Positions 35,056-49,393 are shown, counted from the first letter of the stretch. The stretch: DNA of 64,000 bases from Isoetes taiwanensis (GCA_021234155.1 JAJEKV010000063.1:1648947-1712946); one strand, 5' to 3'. Program-made: numbers and translations. The notes: generated from the letters alone by a model not told the origin.

Positions 35056-36404
35056 GGTTCTACTCACTGTGTTCCGAATCTGTATCTATGTGTTGTGCTC
35101 CAAAATCTTGTATGTCTTCTGTATGAAATTGTTTGAGGCAAAAACCATTAACCAGAGTAGGTAATGGTGTCCCATCTAACTCAGCAAGCTTAAAACACTC
35201 GGTTGAACAACTTGAAGAATTTGATAAGGACCAAGCCACCGAAACTTCAATTTGCCTGGAAAATTTTTGTATCTGGAATCATAGAGTAAATCAAATCACC
35301 TTCTTTAAATGTTTTGGCCTTAAGATGTTTGTCATGCAATGATTTATGCAACTGTTGGCCATGAAGAACACGAATATAAGCATCTCTCCTAAGTTCATCC
35401 AACTGTTCAAGTTGATAAACTCGTCCCTTAAGCGCTGCAGGTGGATTATGTGCTATAGCAAGTTGGAAACGAAGAGTTGAAAGGACATATTCAAAGGGCA
35501 TGAGAGCCTCTTGACCATACACTAGTTTGAAAGGAGTGTGGCCAGTAGCAATTTTGAAACTGGTGTTGTAAGCCCAAAGAACAGTAGGTAATTTTTCTTG
35601 CCAATCCGTGCGAGAGGCATCACAGATTTTCTTCAGAATAGTGAGGAGAGTTTTGTTGGTGCTTTCAGCCAAACCATTCCCTTGAGGATAGTAAGGTGTG
35701 CTTTTTCTGTGATGTATTTGCAAATAATCCGTCAGCTCCTTGATGGTGTGATTGACAAAATGAACTCCACGATCACTGACAAGTTCCGTGGGACAACCAA
35801 AACTCGTGATGATATATGTGTAGAGAACCTTGGCCGTACTGGCTGCAGTATTGCCCGAAAGTGCACAGGCCTCTGCCCATTTTGTAGCATAATCAGTCAG
35901 GACCAAAATGTAGCGGGCATGGTAGTGCCGCACAGGAGGATCTATGGGCCCCACAAAGTCCATTCCCCATTTGTTGAAGGGAAGTGGCGTGGCGACCGGC
36001 GTCAAAGGTAAAGCGTCACGGGCCGTGGGCCGACCCACACGCTGACAGACATCACACGTGCGGGCGTGAGCGTGGGCATCCTTGAAGAGCATGGGCCAGA
36101 AGTAGCCTGCCAAAAGAATTTTGCGTGTCGTGGTGTCACCACTGAAATGACCACCACCAAGCCCTTCATGGGCTTGTCGAACGATATCGGGTACCTCATG
36201 AGGGAGAACACAACGACGGAGGACCATGTCTTTGCCGCGTTTGTACAGATGGCCCGCAACCATGGTGTAGTCATGGACCTCACGAAGAAACTGACGGCGC
36301 CGTGAGTGAAGTTTTTCGGGAGAGAGCGTGGGATCTTCTGATGGAAGAGCTCCAGTGAGGGGATACTGCTGAAAGTTGTGAAACCAATGGGCCATGGGCA
36401 TCAA
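35056..36404 (-). pseudogene. Gypsy integrase
   Basis: The zinc-binding part is HEGLGGGH followed by TCDVC. The catalytic D,D,E core is WGMDFVGPI, TELVSDRGVHFV and PQGNGLAESTNKTLL. A C-terminal module, [10 protein letters not shown], follows after a frameshift near 35,247, and another shift is near 35,190. The N-terminus is cut off from RNase H by the 15-kb insert: the last integrase-side codon is TTG at 36,404–36,402. It would insert cDNA into the genome if intact. Confidence 0.92.
36402..36404. repeat. Left 3-bp target duplication of the insert (CAA)
   Basis: CAA here and TAA at 51,423–51,425 bracket the insert. On the coding strand they are TTG and TTA, both Leu, and stand for the same pol codon. 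Confidence 0.6.
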
Positions 36405-39400
36405 CACCCCCCCTCTACGTCAAGACACGGCGCAAGGTCCTACTTGAATCTGACAAGGATAGAGCCTCCGAAACGTAAACCCTATGAGTTGCCGGTTCTA
36501 GCGGTGGTTTGCGTTTTTGGGTGCCGAAGTTTGGTCTTTTGCACTTGGGACTTGGCCGATAAGATGCGATTGAGAATGCGAAGCAAGGGAACCAGCGGAA
36601 TGGAGTTTGGATCCGTACTCCTCCCGTTGTGGCGAGTTAGAAGTAAAGGGCGACTTTTGCGTGCAAGACATTCATAAATTCGTAATTAATGCATAGTACG
36701 GAATTAAATTTTGATTTTTTTTTGTCAGCAGGCTTCCTAAGTCATCGCCAACATAGAGCCAGTTTTCAAAATTTCGGACAAGGTTTAGATCAAAGTGTTT
36801 GCATTAGAACGGTCCGGGCAGCCTGTTGTTGGGCAGCCGAGCTGGCACACTTGCCCAAGTCAAACAAGGCCAGGACCTTGCAAGGCCACCTCATTAGAGG
36901 GGAGAGTCCGGACCCCAAGAGGCGAGCCCCAAAAAGTTTCCCCGAGGCAAACATTTCTGGCGGCGCTCCGGGGGCCGTGACGCTAAAGACCACACTCCGG
37001 GATCTCGGTTCCCCTATCCAACCGTTGAATCCCTTCGTTCAATTGTCTTGATAAGGTCCAAAAATCCAACATCCGTCCGGGAGAACTTATCAGACCGCGA
37101 AGCGTGCTGCGGTCGACCGTGTAGAAACCAAAGTGTTTTGTCGTTCGGACATTGCGGAGGCTCCGGAATGGCGATTCGACTTTGCCACATCGTCCGGAAG
37201 GCCGAAATTACCCTAGAGACCAAGTTGCCGCGGTCATTTTTGCAAAAGAAAGAAACACTTACGCCCCTACGTTGCGAAGATTCGAATGACCACCTCCTAG
37301 GCCAATTGACTACGAGTGTGTTGGACATGAGATAGTTTGACGCTTCCTCGAGAAGGGGTGGTCTTCTGGCCATGAAACTTGTTCCCCAGGGCAATGTCGA
37401 CGTTTCGAGTCCATTGGCGAGCGAATCATGATTCCGGAGAGGGAAGTTGCCCGTCCGTCGCCCGGGGCCTTCCGAGGGGAGAGGACTTTTGGGGCAAGCT
37501 GCTTCGGATGGTTTTAGGGTCCCTGGTGTCAACACCCCCTCTACGTCAAGACACGGCGCCCGCAAGGTCCTAGTCGAATCGACAAGGATAGAGCCTCCAA
37601 ACGTAAACCCTATGAGTTGCCGGGTTCTAGCGGGGTTTGCGTTTTGGGTGCCGAAGTTTTGGTCTTTTGACTTGGGACTTGGCCTATAAGATGCGATTGA
37701 GAACGAAGCAAGGGAACCGGCAGAATGGAGTTTGGATCACGTACTCCTCCGTTGTGGCGGTTAGAAGTAAAGGGCATCTTTTGTAGTAGCAAGACATTCA
37801 TAAATTCGTAATTAATGCATAGTAACGGAATTAAATTTTGATTTTTTTGTCGCAGGCTTCCTAAGTCATCGCCAACATACTGAGCCGATTTTCAAAATTT
37901 CTGGACAAGGTTTAGATCAAAGTGTTTGCATTAGAACGGTCCGGGCAGCCTGTTGTTGGGCAGCCGAGCTGGCACACTTGCCCAAGTCAAACAAGGCCAG
38001 GACCTTGCAAGGCCACCTCATTAGAGGGGAGAGTCCGGACCCCAAGAGGCGAGCCCCAAAAAGTTTCCCGAGGCAGCCTTTCCTGGCAGCGCTCCCCCGG
38101 AGGGCCGTACGCTAAAGACCACACTCCCGGATCTCGGTTCCCCTATCCGACCGTTGAATCCTTCGTTCAAGGGCCCTGTCTCGATAAGGTCCAAAAAAAT
38201 CTAACATCCGTCCGGGAGAACTTATCAAACCGCGAAGCGTCCTGCGGTCGACCGTGTAGAAACCAAAGTGTTTTGTCGTTCAGACATTGCGGAGGCTCCG
38301 GAATGGCGATTCGACTTCGCCACATCGCGTGCGGGAGGGAGGCCTTAGAGACCAAGTTGCACCGGTCATTTTTGCAAAAGAAAAAGAAACACTTACGCCC
38401 TACGTTTAAAGATTCGATGTGCCCACCTCCTAGGCCAATTGACTACGAAAGTGTGTTGGACATGAGATAGTTTGACGCTTCCTCGAGAAGGGGTGGTCTT
38501 CTGGCCACGAAACTTGGTCCCAAGGACAATGTCGACATTCCGAGTCCATTGGCAGAGCCGAATCACGATTCCAGAGAGGGAAAGTTGCCCGTCCGTCGCC
38601 GGGGCCCGGGGAGAGGACTTTTTGGGGCAAGCCGCTTCTGTGTGGTTTTAGGGTGGTGCTCCGGCGTCAACACCACTCCTCTACGCCAAGACACGGCGCA
38701 AGGTCCTAGTCGAATCTGACAAGGATAGAGCCTCCGAAACGTAAACCCTATGAGTTGCCAGGTTCTAGCAGGGTTTGCGTTTTGGGTGCCGAGTTTTGGT
38801 CTTTTGCACTTGGGACTTGGCCGATAAGATGCAGATTGAGAACGCTGAAGCAAGGGAACCGACGGAATGGAGTTTGGATCGTACTCCTCCCGTTGTGGCG
38901 AGTTAGAAGTAAAGGGCGACTTTTGCAAGTAGCAAGACATTCATAAATTCGTAATTAATACATAGTACGGAATTAAATTTTGATTTTTTGTCAGCAGGCT
39001 TCCTAAGTCATCGCCAACATCTGAGCCAGTTTTCAAAATTTCCGACAAGGTTTAGATCAAAGTGTTTGCATTAGAACGGTAGGGCAGCCTGTTGTTGGGC
39101 AGCGTGAAAGCTGGCACACTTGCCCAAGTCAAACAAGGCCAGGACCTTGCAAGGCCGCCTCATTAGAGGGGAGAGTCCGAACCCCAAGAGGCGAGCCCCA
39201 AAAAGTTTCCCCGACCTTTCCCTCGGCGGGGAGGGGGTCAGACGCTAAAGACCACACTCCCGGATCTCGGTTCCCTATCCGACCGTTGAATCCTTCGCTC
39301 AAGGGCCCCTGCCCCGATAAGGTCCAAAAAATCCAACATCCGTCCGAGAACTTATCAAACATGGCGCCCCCGCGTCGGCAGTGTAGAAACCAAAGTGTTT

Positions 39401-42400
39401 TGTCGTTCAGACATTGCGTGAGGCTCGGAATGGCGATTTGACTTCGCCACATCGTCCGGGAGGCCGAAATTACCCTAGAGACCAAGTTTCACACCTGGTC
39501 ATTTTGCAAAAAGAAAGAAACACTTACGCCCTACGCTAAAAGATTCGAGCCACCTCCTAGGCCAATTGACTACGAGTGTGTTGGACATTAGATAGTTTGA
39601 CGCTTCCTCGAGAAGGGGTGGTCTTCTGGCCATGAAACTTGGTCCCCAGGACAATGTCGACATTCCGAGTCCATTGGCGAGCGAATCACGATTCCGGAGA
39701 GGGGAAGTTGCCCGTCCGGCCGCGTGGCCTTCGGAGAGGACTTTTTGGGGCAAGCCGCTTCTGTGTGGTTTTAGGGTCCCCCAAGAGGCTCACGGGTCAA
39801 CACCACTCCCCTACGTCAAGACACGGGCGCAAGGTCCTAGTCGAATCGACAAGGATAGAGCCTCAAAAAACGTAAAACCCTATGAGTTGCCAGGTTCTAG
39901 CAGGGTTTGCATTTTGGGTGCCGAGTTTTGGTCTTTTGCACTTGGGACTTGGCCGATAAGATGCAATTGAGAACGCGAAGCAAGGGGAACTGACGGAATG
40001 GAGTTTGGATCTGTACTCCTCCCGTTGTGGCGGTTAGAAGTAAAGGGCGGCTTTGCAAGAGCAAGACATTCATAAATTCGTAATTAATACATAGTACGGA
40101 ATTAAATTTTGATTTTTTTTTGTCGCCAGGCTTCCTAAGTCATCGCCAACATACTGGGCCGAGTTTTCAAAATTTCCGACAAGGTTTAGATCAAAGTGTT
40201 TGCATTAGAGGCGGTCCGGGCAGCTTTGTTGTTGGGCAAGCCGAATCCGCCGCACACTTGCCCAAGTCAAACAAGGCCGAAATTACCCTAGAGACCAAGT
40301 TGCACGCGGTCATTTTGCAAAAGAAAGAAACACTTACGCCTCTACGCCCACGTTATTCGGCTGGCGACCACCTCCTAGGCCAATTGACTACGAGTGTGTT
40401 GGACATGAGATAGTTTGATGCTTCCTCGAGAAGGGGTGGTCTTCTGGCCATGAAACTTGTTCCCCAGGGCAATGTCGACGTACGTTTCGAGTCCATTGGC
40501 AGAGCCGAATCATGATTCCGGAGAGGGGAAGTTGCCCGTCCGTCGCCAGGGCCTTCGGGAGAGGACTTTTGGGGCAAGCTGCTTCCGGATGGTTTTTAGG
40601 GTCCCTGCTCTGGTGTCAACACCCCCCCTCTACGTCAAGACACAACGCAAGGTCCTAGTCGAATCTGACAAGGATAGAGCCTCCGAAACGTAAACCCTAT
40701 GAGTTGCCAGGTTCTAGCAGGGTTTGCGTTTTGGGTGCCGAGTTTTGGTCTTTTGCACTTGGGACTTGGCCTATAAGATGCAGTTGAGAACGCGAAGCAA
40801 GGGGAACTGACAGAATGGAGTTTGGATCTGTACTCCTCCCGTTGTGGCAGTTAGAAGTAAAGGGCATCTTTTGTAGTAGCAAGACATTCATAAATTCGTA
40901 ATTAATGCATAGTACGGAATTAAATTTTGATTTTTTGTCAGCAGGCTTCCTAAGTCATCGCCAACATACAGGCCAGTTTTCAAAATTTCTGGACAAGGTT
41001 TAGATCAAAGTGTTTGCATTAGAACGGTCAGGGCGGCTTGTTGTTTTGGGCCGAAGCATGGCACACTTGCCCAAGTCAAACAAGGCCAGGACCTTGCAAG
41101 GCCACCTCATTAGAGGGGAGAGTCCGGACCCCAAGAGGCGAGCCCCAAAAAGTTTCCCGAGGCAGCCTTTCCTGGCAGCGCTCCCCCGGAGGGCCGTACG
41201 CTAAAGACCACACTCCCGGATCTCGGTTCCCCTATCCGACCGTTGAATCCTTCGTTCAAGGGCCCCACCCTCGATAAGGTCAAAAAATCCAACATCCGTC
41301 CGGAGAACTTATCAAACCGCTGAGAAGGTCTGCGGTCGGTCATCGTGTAGAAACCAAAGTGTTTTGTCGTTCGGACATTGCGGAGGCTCGGAATGGCGAT
41401 TCGACTTCGCCCACATCGTCGGGGAGGCGAAATTACCCTAGAGACCAAGTTGCACCGCGGTCATTTTTGCAAAAGAAAGAAACACTTACGCCCTACGTTG
41501 TAAAGATTTTCAGCTGACCACCTCCTAGGCCAATTGACTACGAGTGTGTTGGACATGAGATAGTTTGACGCTTCCTCGAGAAGGGGGTGGTCTTACGGCC
41601 ACGAAACTTGGTCCCCGTGGACAATGTCGACATTCCCGAGTCCATTGGCGAGCGAATCACGATTCCGGAGAGGGGAAGTTGCATGTCGTCGCGAGGGCCC
41701 GGGGAGAAGACTTTTGGGGCAAGCTGCTTCTGGTGGTTTTTAGGGTCCATTGCTCAAGGCGTCAACACCACCCCCACGTCAAGACACGCAAGGTCCTACT
41801 CGAATCGACAACGATAGAGCCTCCAAACGTAAACCCTATGAGTTGCCGTGTTCTAGCGAGGGGTTTTGCGTTTTGGGTGCCGAGTTTTGGTCTTTTGCAC
41901 TTGGGACTTGGCCGATAAGATGCGATTGAGAATGCGAAGCAAGGGAACCGACGGAATGGAGTTTGGATCAGTACTCCTCCGTTGTGGCGGTTAAGTAAAG
42001 GGCGACTTTGCAAGTAGCAAGACATTCATAAATTCGTAATTAATGCATAGTATGGAATTAAATTTTGATTTTTTGTCAGCAGGCTTCCTAAGTCATCGCC
42101 AACATACAGGCCAGTTTTCAAAATTTCTGGACAAGGTTTAGATCAAAGTGTTTGCATTAGAACGGTCGGGCAGACTGTTGTTGGGCAGCCGGCAGCACAC
42201 TTGCCCAAGTCAAACAAGGCCGGGACCTTGCAAGGCCACCTCATTAGAGGGGAGAGTCAGGACCCCAAGAGGCGAGCCCCAAAAAAAGTTTCCCCGAGGC
42301 GACCTTTCTGGCGGCTCCCAGGGGCCAGACGCTAAAGACCACACTCCCGGATCTCGGTTCCCCTATCCCGACCGTTGAATCCTTCGTTCAAGGGCCCCGC

Positions 42401-45400
42401 CTTGATAAGGTCCAAAAAATCCAACATCCGGTCAGGAGAACTTATTAAACCGCTGGGCGCCCCGCGGTCGGAGTGTAGAAACCAAAGTGTTTTTGTCGTT
42501 CGGACATTGCGAGGCTCAGAATGGCGATTCGACTTCGCCACATCGTCCGGGAGGCCGAAATTACCCTAGAGACCAAGTTGCACGGTCATTTTGCAAAAGA
42601 AAGAAACACTTACGCCCCACGCTGTAAAGATTCGGCGACCCACCTCCTAGGCCAATTGACTACTGTGTGTGTTGGACATGAGATAGTTTGATGCTTCCTC
42701 GAGAAGGGGTGGTCTTTCGCCATGAAACTTGTTCCCTGGGGCAATGTCGACGACGTTTGAGTCCATTGGCGAGCGAATCATGATTGGGAGAGGGAAGTTG
42801 CCCGTCCGTCCGCCGGTGGCCTTCGGGAGAGGACTTTTGGGGCAAGCCGCTTCCGGATGGTTTTAGGGTCCTCGCTCGGTGTCAACACCCCCTCTACGCC
42901 AAGACACAACGCAAGGTCCTAGTCGAATCGACAAGGATAGAGCCTCCAAACGTAAAACCCTATGAGTTGCGGGTTGTTCTAGCGGGTTTGGCGTTTTGGG
43001 TGCCGAAGTTTTGGTCTTTGCACTTGGGACTTGGCCTATAAGATGCGATTGAGAACGCTGAAGCAAGGGGAACCGGCGAATGGAGTTTGATCTGTACTCC
43101 TCCGTTGTGGCGCTTAGAAGTAAAGGGCATCTTTTGTAGTAGCAAGACATTCATAAATTCGTAATTAATGCATAGTACGGAATTAAATTTTGATTTTTTG
43201 TCAGCAGGCTTCCTAAGTCATCGCCAACATACAGGCCAGTTTTCAAAATTTCTGGACAAGGTTTAGATCAAAGTGTTTGCATTAGAACGGTCCGGGCAGC
43301 CTGTTGTTGGGCAGCCGAGCTGGCACACTTGCCCAAGTCAAACAAGGCCAGGACCTTGCAAGGCCGCCTCATTAGAGGGGAGAGTCCGGACCCCAGAAGG
43401 CGAGGCCCAAAAAGTTTCCCGAGGCAGCCTTTCCGGCGGCTCCCGAGGGGCCGTGACGCTTAAAGACCACACTCCGGGATCTCGGTTCCCCCTATCCGAC
43501 CGCTGAATCCTTCGTTTCAAGGGCCCCGTCTCGATAAGGTCCAAAAAAATCCAACATCCGTCCGGGAGAACTTATCAAACCAAGCGCCCCCCCGGTCGAC
43601 CGTGTAGAAACCAAAGCGTTTTGTCGTTCGGACATTGCGGAGGCTCCGGAATGGCGATTCGACTTCGCCACATCGTCCGGGAGGCCGAAATTACCCTAGA
43701 GACCAAGTTGCACGGTCATTTTTGCAAAAGAAAGAAACACTTAACGTTAAAGATTCGAATGCCCACCTCCTAGGCCAATTGACTACGAGTGTGTTGGACA
43801 TTAGATAGTTTGACGCTTCCTCGAGAAGGGGTGGTCTTCCGCCACGAAACTTGGTCACCGGGGACAATGTCGACATTCCGAGTCCATTGGCAGAGCCGAA
43901 TCACGATTCCGGAGAGGGGAAGTTGCCCGTCCGTCGCCAGGGCCTTCGGGAGAGGACTTTTGGGGCAAGCTGCTTCCAGGTGGTTTTAGGGTCCGTGCGC
44001 TCAAGGTCAACACCACACCCTCCTACGCCAAGACACGGCGCCAAGGTCCTAGTCGAATCGACAAGGATAGAGCCTCAAACGTAAACCCTATGAGTTGCCG
44101 TGTTCTAGCGAGGGGTTTGCGTTTTGGGTGCCGAAGTTTTGGTCTTTTGCACTTGGGACTTGGCCGATAAGATCACGATTGAGAACGAAGCAAAGGGAAC
44201 CGACGGAATGGAGTTTGATCTGTACTCCTCCCGTTGTGGCGGTTAGAAGTAAAGGGCGCTTTTGCGGTAGCAAGACATTCATAAATTCGTAATTAATACA
44301 TAGTACGGAATTAAATTCTGATTTTTTGTCGGCCGGGCTTCCTAAGTCATCGCCAACATACGAGGCCAGTTTTCAAAATTTCCGACAAGGTTTAGATCAA
44401 AGTGTTTGCATTAGAACGGTCAGGGCAGCCTGTTGTTGGGCAGCCGAAGCCGCACACTTGCCCAAGTCAAACAAGGCGGGGACCTTGCAAGGCCGTCTCA
44501 TTAGAGGGAGAGTCCGAACCCCAAGAGGCGAGCCCCAAAAGTTTCCCCGAGGCGCCTTTTTCGGCAGGCGCTCGAGGGCGACGCTAAAGACCACACTCCC
44601 GGATCTCGGTTCCCCTATCCGACTGTTGAATCCTTCGTTCAAGGGCCCTGTCTCGATAAGGTCCAAAAATCCAACATCCGGCCCCGGGAGAACTTATCAA
44701 ACATGGCAAGCGCGTCGGCCAGGTGTCCGTAGAAACCAAAGTGTTTTGTCGTTCGGACATGCGGAGGCTCCGGAATGGCGATTTGACTTCGCCACATCGT
44801 CCGCGAGGCCGAAATTACCCTAGAGACCAAGTTTCACAATCAGTTTTGCAAAAGAAAGAAACACTTACGCCCTACGTTGCATAAAGATTCGATAGCCACC
44901 TCCTAGGCCAATTGACTACGAGTGTGTTGGACATTAGATAGTTTGACGCTTCCTCGAGAAGGGTGGTCTTCCGCCACGAAACTTGGTCACCGGGACAATG
45001 TCGACATTCCGAGTCCATTGGCGAGGCGAATCACGATTCGGAGAGGGGAAGTTGCCCGTCCGCCGCGGGTGGCCCGGGAGAGGACTTTTGGGGCAAGCTG
45101 CTTCCTGGTGGTTTTAGGGTCCGTGCTCAAGGCGTCAACACCACTCCCTACGCCAAGACACGCGCGCAAGGTCCTAGTCGAACCGACAAGGATAGAGCCT
45201 CAAACGTAAACCCTATGAGTTGCCGGGTTCTAGCGGGGTTTGCGTTTTGGGTGCCGAAGTTTTGGTCTTTTGCACTTGGGACTTGGCCGATAAGATGCGA
45301 TTGAGAACGCCGAAGCAAGGGGAACCGACGGAATGGAGTTTGGATCTGTACTCCTCCGTTGTGGCGTTTAGAAGTAAAGGGCGGCTTTTGCGGTAGCAAG

Positions 45401-48400
45401 ACATTCATAAATTCGTAATTAATACATAGTACGGAATTAAATTCTGATTTTTGTCAGCAGGCTTCCTAAGTCATCGCCAACATACGTGCCGGTTTTCAAA
45501 ATTTCCGACAAGGTTTAGATCAAAGTGCTTGCATTAGAACGGTCGGGCAGCTGTTGTTGGGCACGAGGCTGGCACACTTGCCCAAGTCAAACAAGGCGGG
45601 GACCTTGCAAGGCCGTCTCATTAGAGGGGAGAGTCAGAACCCCAAGAGGCGAGCCCCAAAAAAGTTTCCCCGAGGCAGCCTTTCTGGCGGCTCCCGGAGG
45701 GCCGTACGCTAAAGACCACACTCCCGGATCTCGGTTCCCCTATCCGACCGTTGAATCCTTCGTTCAAGGGCCCTGGCTCGATAAGGTCCAAAAAAATCCA
45801 ACATCCGTCCGGGAGAACTTATCAAACCGCTGCCCCGCCCCGATCGGCGGGTGTAGAAACCAAAGTGTTTTGTCGTTCGACATTGCGGAGGTTAAGGAAT
45901 GGCGATTTGACTTCGCCACATCGTCGCGGAGGCCGAAATTACCCTAGAGACCAAGTTTCCACGGTCGGTTTTGCAAAAGAAAGAAACACTTCGCCCTACG
46001 TTGCAAAAGATTCGGACACCACCCCTAGGCCAATTGACTACGAGTGTGTTGGACATTAGATAGTTTGACGCTTCCTCGAGAAGGGGTGGTCTTCTGGCCA
46101 CGAAACTTGGTCACCAGGACAATGTCGACATTCCGAGTCCATTGGCAGAGCCGAATCACGATTCCGGAGAGGGGAAGTTGCCCGTCCGTCGCCAGGGCCT
46201 TCGAGAGAGGACTTTTGGGGCAAGCCGCTTGTGTGGTTTTTAGGGTCCGTGCAAGGCCAACACCACCACTCTACGCCAAGACGGCGCCAAAGGTCCTAGT
46301 CGAATCGACAAGGATAGAGCCTCAAACGTAAACCCTATGAGTTGCCGTGTTCTAGCGGGGTTTGGCGTTTTTGGGTGCCGGAGTTTTGGTCTTTTTGCAC
46401 TTGGGACTTGGCCGATAAGATGCAGTTGAGAACGCGAAGCAAGGGGAACTGACGGAATGGAGTTTGGATCTGTACTCCTCCCGTTGTGGCAGTTAGAAGT
46501 AAAGGGCAGCTTTGCAAGTAGCAAGACATTCATAAATTCGTAATTAATACATAGTACGGAATTAAATTCTGATTTTTTGTCAGCAGGCTTCCTAAGTCAT
46601 CGCCAACATACAGGCCAGTTTTCAAAATTTCCCGACAAGGTTTAGATCAAAGTGTTTGCATTAGAACGGTCCGGGCAGCTTTGTTGTTGGGTAGCCGAAC
46701 TGGGCACACTTGCCCAAGTCAAACAAGGCCAGGACCTTGCAAGGCCGTCTCATTAGAGGGGAGAGTCCGAACCCCAAGAGGCGAGCCCCAAAAAGTTTCC
46801 CCGAGGCGACCTTTCCTCGGCAGCCCAGGGGGCCGACGCTTAAAGACCACACTCCCGGGATCTCGGTTCCCCTATCCGGCCGTTGAATCCTTCGTTCAAG
46901 GGCCCCTGTCTCGATAAGGTCCAAAAATCCAACATCCGTCCGGGAGAACTTATCAAACCGCTGAAGCGTCCCCGATCGGTAGTGTAGAAACCAAAGTGTT
47001 TTGTCGTTCGGACATTGCGGAGGCTCCGGAATGGCGATTTGACTTCGCCACATCGTCGGGCGAGGGGCGAAATTACCCTAGAGACCAAGTTTCGCAGTCC
47101 GGTTTTGCAAAAGAAAGAAACACTTACGCCCCCACGTTGCGGTATTCGGATGACCACCTCCTAGGCCAATTGACTACGAGTGTGTTGGACATTAGATAGT
47201 TTGGCGCTTCCTCGAGAAGGGGTGGTCTTCGGCCACGAAACTTGGTCACCGAGGACAATGTCGACATTCCGAGTCCATTGGCACAGCCGAATCACGATTC
47301 GGAGAGGGAAGTTGCCCGTCCGTCGCCGCCGGGGCCGCCGAGAGAGGACTTTTGGGGCAAAATTTTGCTTCCAGGTGGTTTTAGGGTTAGTGCTCTGCGG
47401 CGTCAACACCACTCCTCTACGTCAAGACACGGCGCAAGGTCCTAGTCGAATCGACAAGGATAGAGCCTCAAACGTAAACCCATGAGTTGCCGTGTTCTAG
47501 TTGGGGTTTTGCGTTTTGGGTGCCGAAGTTTTGGTCTTTTGCACTTGGGACTTGGCCGATAAGATGCGATTGAGAACGAAGCAAGGAATTGACGGAATGG
47601 AGTTTGGATCTGTACTCCTCCCGTTGTGGCGGTTAGAAGTAAAGGGCGACTTTTGCATTAGCAAGACATTCATAAATTCGTAATTAATACATAGTACGGA
47701 ATTAAATTCTGATTTTTGTCAGCAGGCTTCCTAAGTCATCGCCAACATCTGAGGCCAGTTTTCAAAATTCCCGACAAGGTTTAGATCAAAGTGTTTGCAT
47801 TAGAACGGCCGGGGCAGCCTTTGTTGTTGGGCAGCCGAATTTAAGCACACTTGCCCAAGTCAAACAAGGCGGGACCTTGCAAGGCCGTCTCATTAGAGGG
47901 GAGAGTCCGAACCCCAAGAGGCGAGCCCCAAAAAGTTTCCCCGAGGCAGCCTTTCTGGCGGCTCCCGGGGCCGTGACGCTAAAGACCACACTCCGGATCC
48001 GGTTCCCTATCCGACCGTTGAATCCTTCGTTCAAGGGCCCCTGTCTCGATAAGGTCCAAAAAATCCAACATCCGTCGGGAGAACTTATCAAACCGCTGAA
48101 GCGTCCCCTGCGATCGGCCAGGTGTAGAAACCAAAGTGTTTTGTCGTTCGGACATTGCGGAGGTCGGAATGGCGATTTGACTTCGCCACATCGTCATGAG
48201 GCCGAAATTACCCTAGAGACCAAGTTTCACAGTCAGTTTTGCAAAAGAAAGAAACACTTACGCCCTACGTTGCAGTATTCGAGAGCCACCTCCTAGGCCA
48301 ATTGACTACGAGTGTGTTGGACATTAGATAGTTTGACGCTTCCTCGAGAAGGGGTGGTCTTCTGGCCACGAAACTTGGTCACCAGGACAATGTCGACATT

Positions 48401-49233
48401 CCGAGTCCATTGGCAAAGCCGGAATCACGATTCCGGAGAGGGAAGTTGCCCGGCCCGTCGCCCGGGGCCTTCGAGAGGACTTTTGGGGCAAAATTTGCTT
48501 CCAGGTGGTTTTAGGGTCCGCGGCTCGGCGTCAACACCACTCCTCTACGTCAAGACACGGCGCCAAGGTCCTAGTCGAATCGACAAGGATAGAGCCTCAA
48601 ACGTAAACCCTATGAGTTGCCAGGTTCTAGCAGGGTTTGCGTTTTGGGTGCCGAAGTTTTGGTCTTTTGCACTTGGGACTTGGCGATAAGATGCAGTTGA
48701 GAACGCTGAAGCAGGGGGGAACTGACGGAATGGAGTTTGGATCTGTACTCCTCCGTTGTGGCGGTTAGAAGTAAAAAGGCAGACTTTGCAGAGCAAGACA
48801 TTCATAAATTCGTAATTAATGCATAGTACGGAATTAAATTCTGATTTTTGTCAGCAGGCTTCCTAAGTCATCGCCAACATCTGAGCCAGTTTTCAAAATT
48901 TCTGGACAAGGTTTAGATCAAAGTGTTTGCATTAGAACGGTCCGGGCAACTGTTGTTGGGCAGTAGAAAGTGGCATACTTGCCCAAGTCAAACAAGGCCA
49001 GGACCTTGCAAGGCCGTCTCATTAGAGGGGAGAGTCCGAACCCCAAGAGGCGAGCCCCAAAAAGTTTCCCAAGGTAGCCTTTCCTGGCGGGCTCCCAGGG
49101 GGGCCATGCGCTAAAGACCACACTCCGGATCTCGGTTCCCCTATCCGACCATTGAATCCTTCCGTTCAAGGGCCCTCGTTCGATAAGGGCAAAAAAAAAT
49201 CCAACATCCGTCCGGGAGAACTTATCAAACCGC
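36405..49233. repeat. Satellite array, ~11.4 copies of a ~1.13-kb monomer
   Basis: The anchor GACATTCATAAATTCGTAAT begins at 36,667, 37,793, 38,936, 40,065, 40,883, 42,021, 43,146, 44,274, 45,400, 46,525, 47,665 and 48,797. Spacing is 1,125–1,143 bp except one of 818 bp. Monomers are GC-rich in one half and AT-rich at the anchor. Small indels shift every frame, so the repeated short ORFs are not conserved. The array starts mid-monomer (TCAACACCCC) and stops mid-monomer at CTTATCAAACCGCC. Origin of the monomer is unknown. Confidence 0.97.
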
Positions 49234-49393
49234 CACCCCAGGCTCAAACATGCCACCCCAGGCTCAAACATTCGTAAGTAGTAGCAATAGAAGATTGGTT
49301 AAATCCGAAATGCGATTTTGACTGCATATATGGCTCGAGAATGTCCAAATTAGCATAAGGACAAACTTTCATGACCATCAGATGAAAAAAAGA
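49234..49393. other. Junction segment between satellite and CACTA-like part
   Basis: A 20-bp unit (GCCACCCCAGGCTCAAACAT) is present twice at 49,232–49,271. Unassigned AT-rich DNA follows. Confidence 0.6.

Noticed and set aside
36405-49233. Many similar open frames of 60–180 codons in both strands of the tandem array, some repeated from copy to copy
   Set aside because: Small indels change their frame, start and end in each monomer, and no frame is kept across copies. They reflect GC-rich repeat DNA, not a protein-coding repeat family.
36405-49233. rDNA or rDNA spacer origin of the 1.13-kb repeat
   Set aside because: No 5S, 18S, 5.8S or 25S segment was recognised in any monomer; period and composition alone are not evidence.
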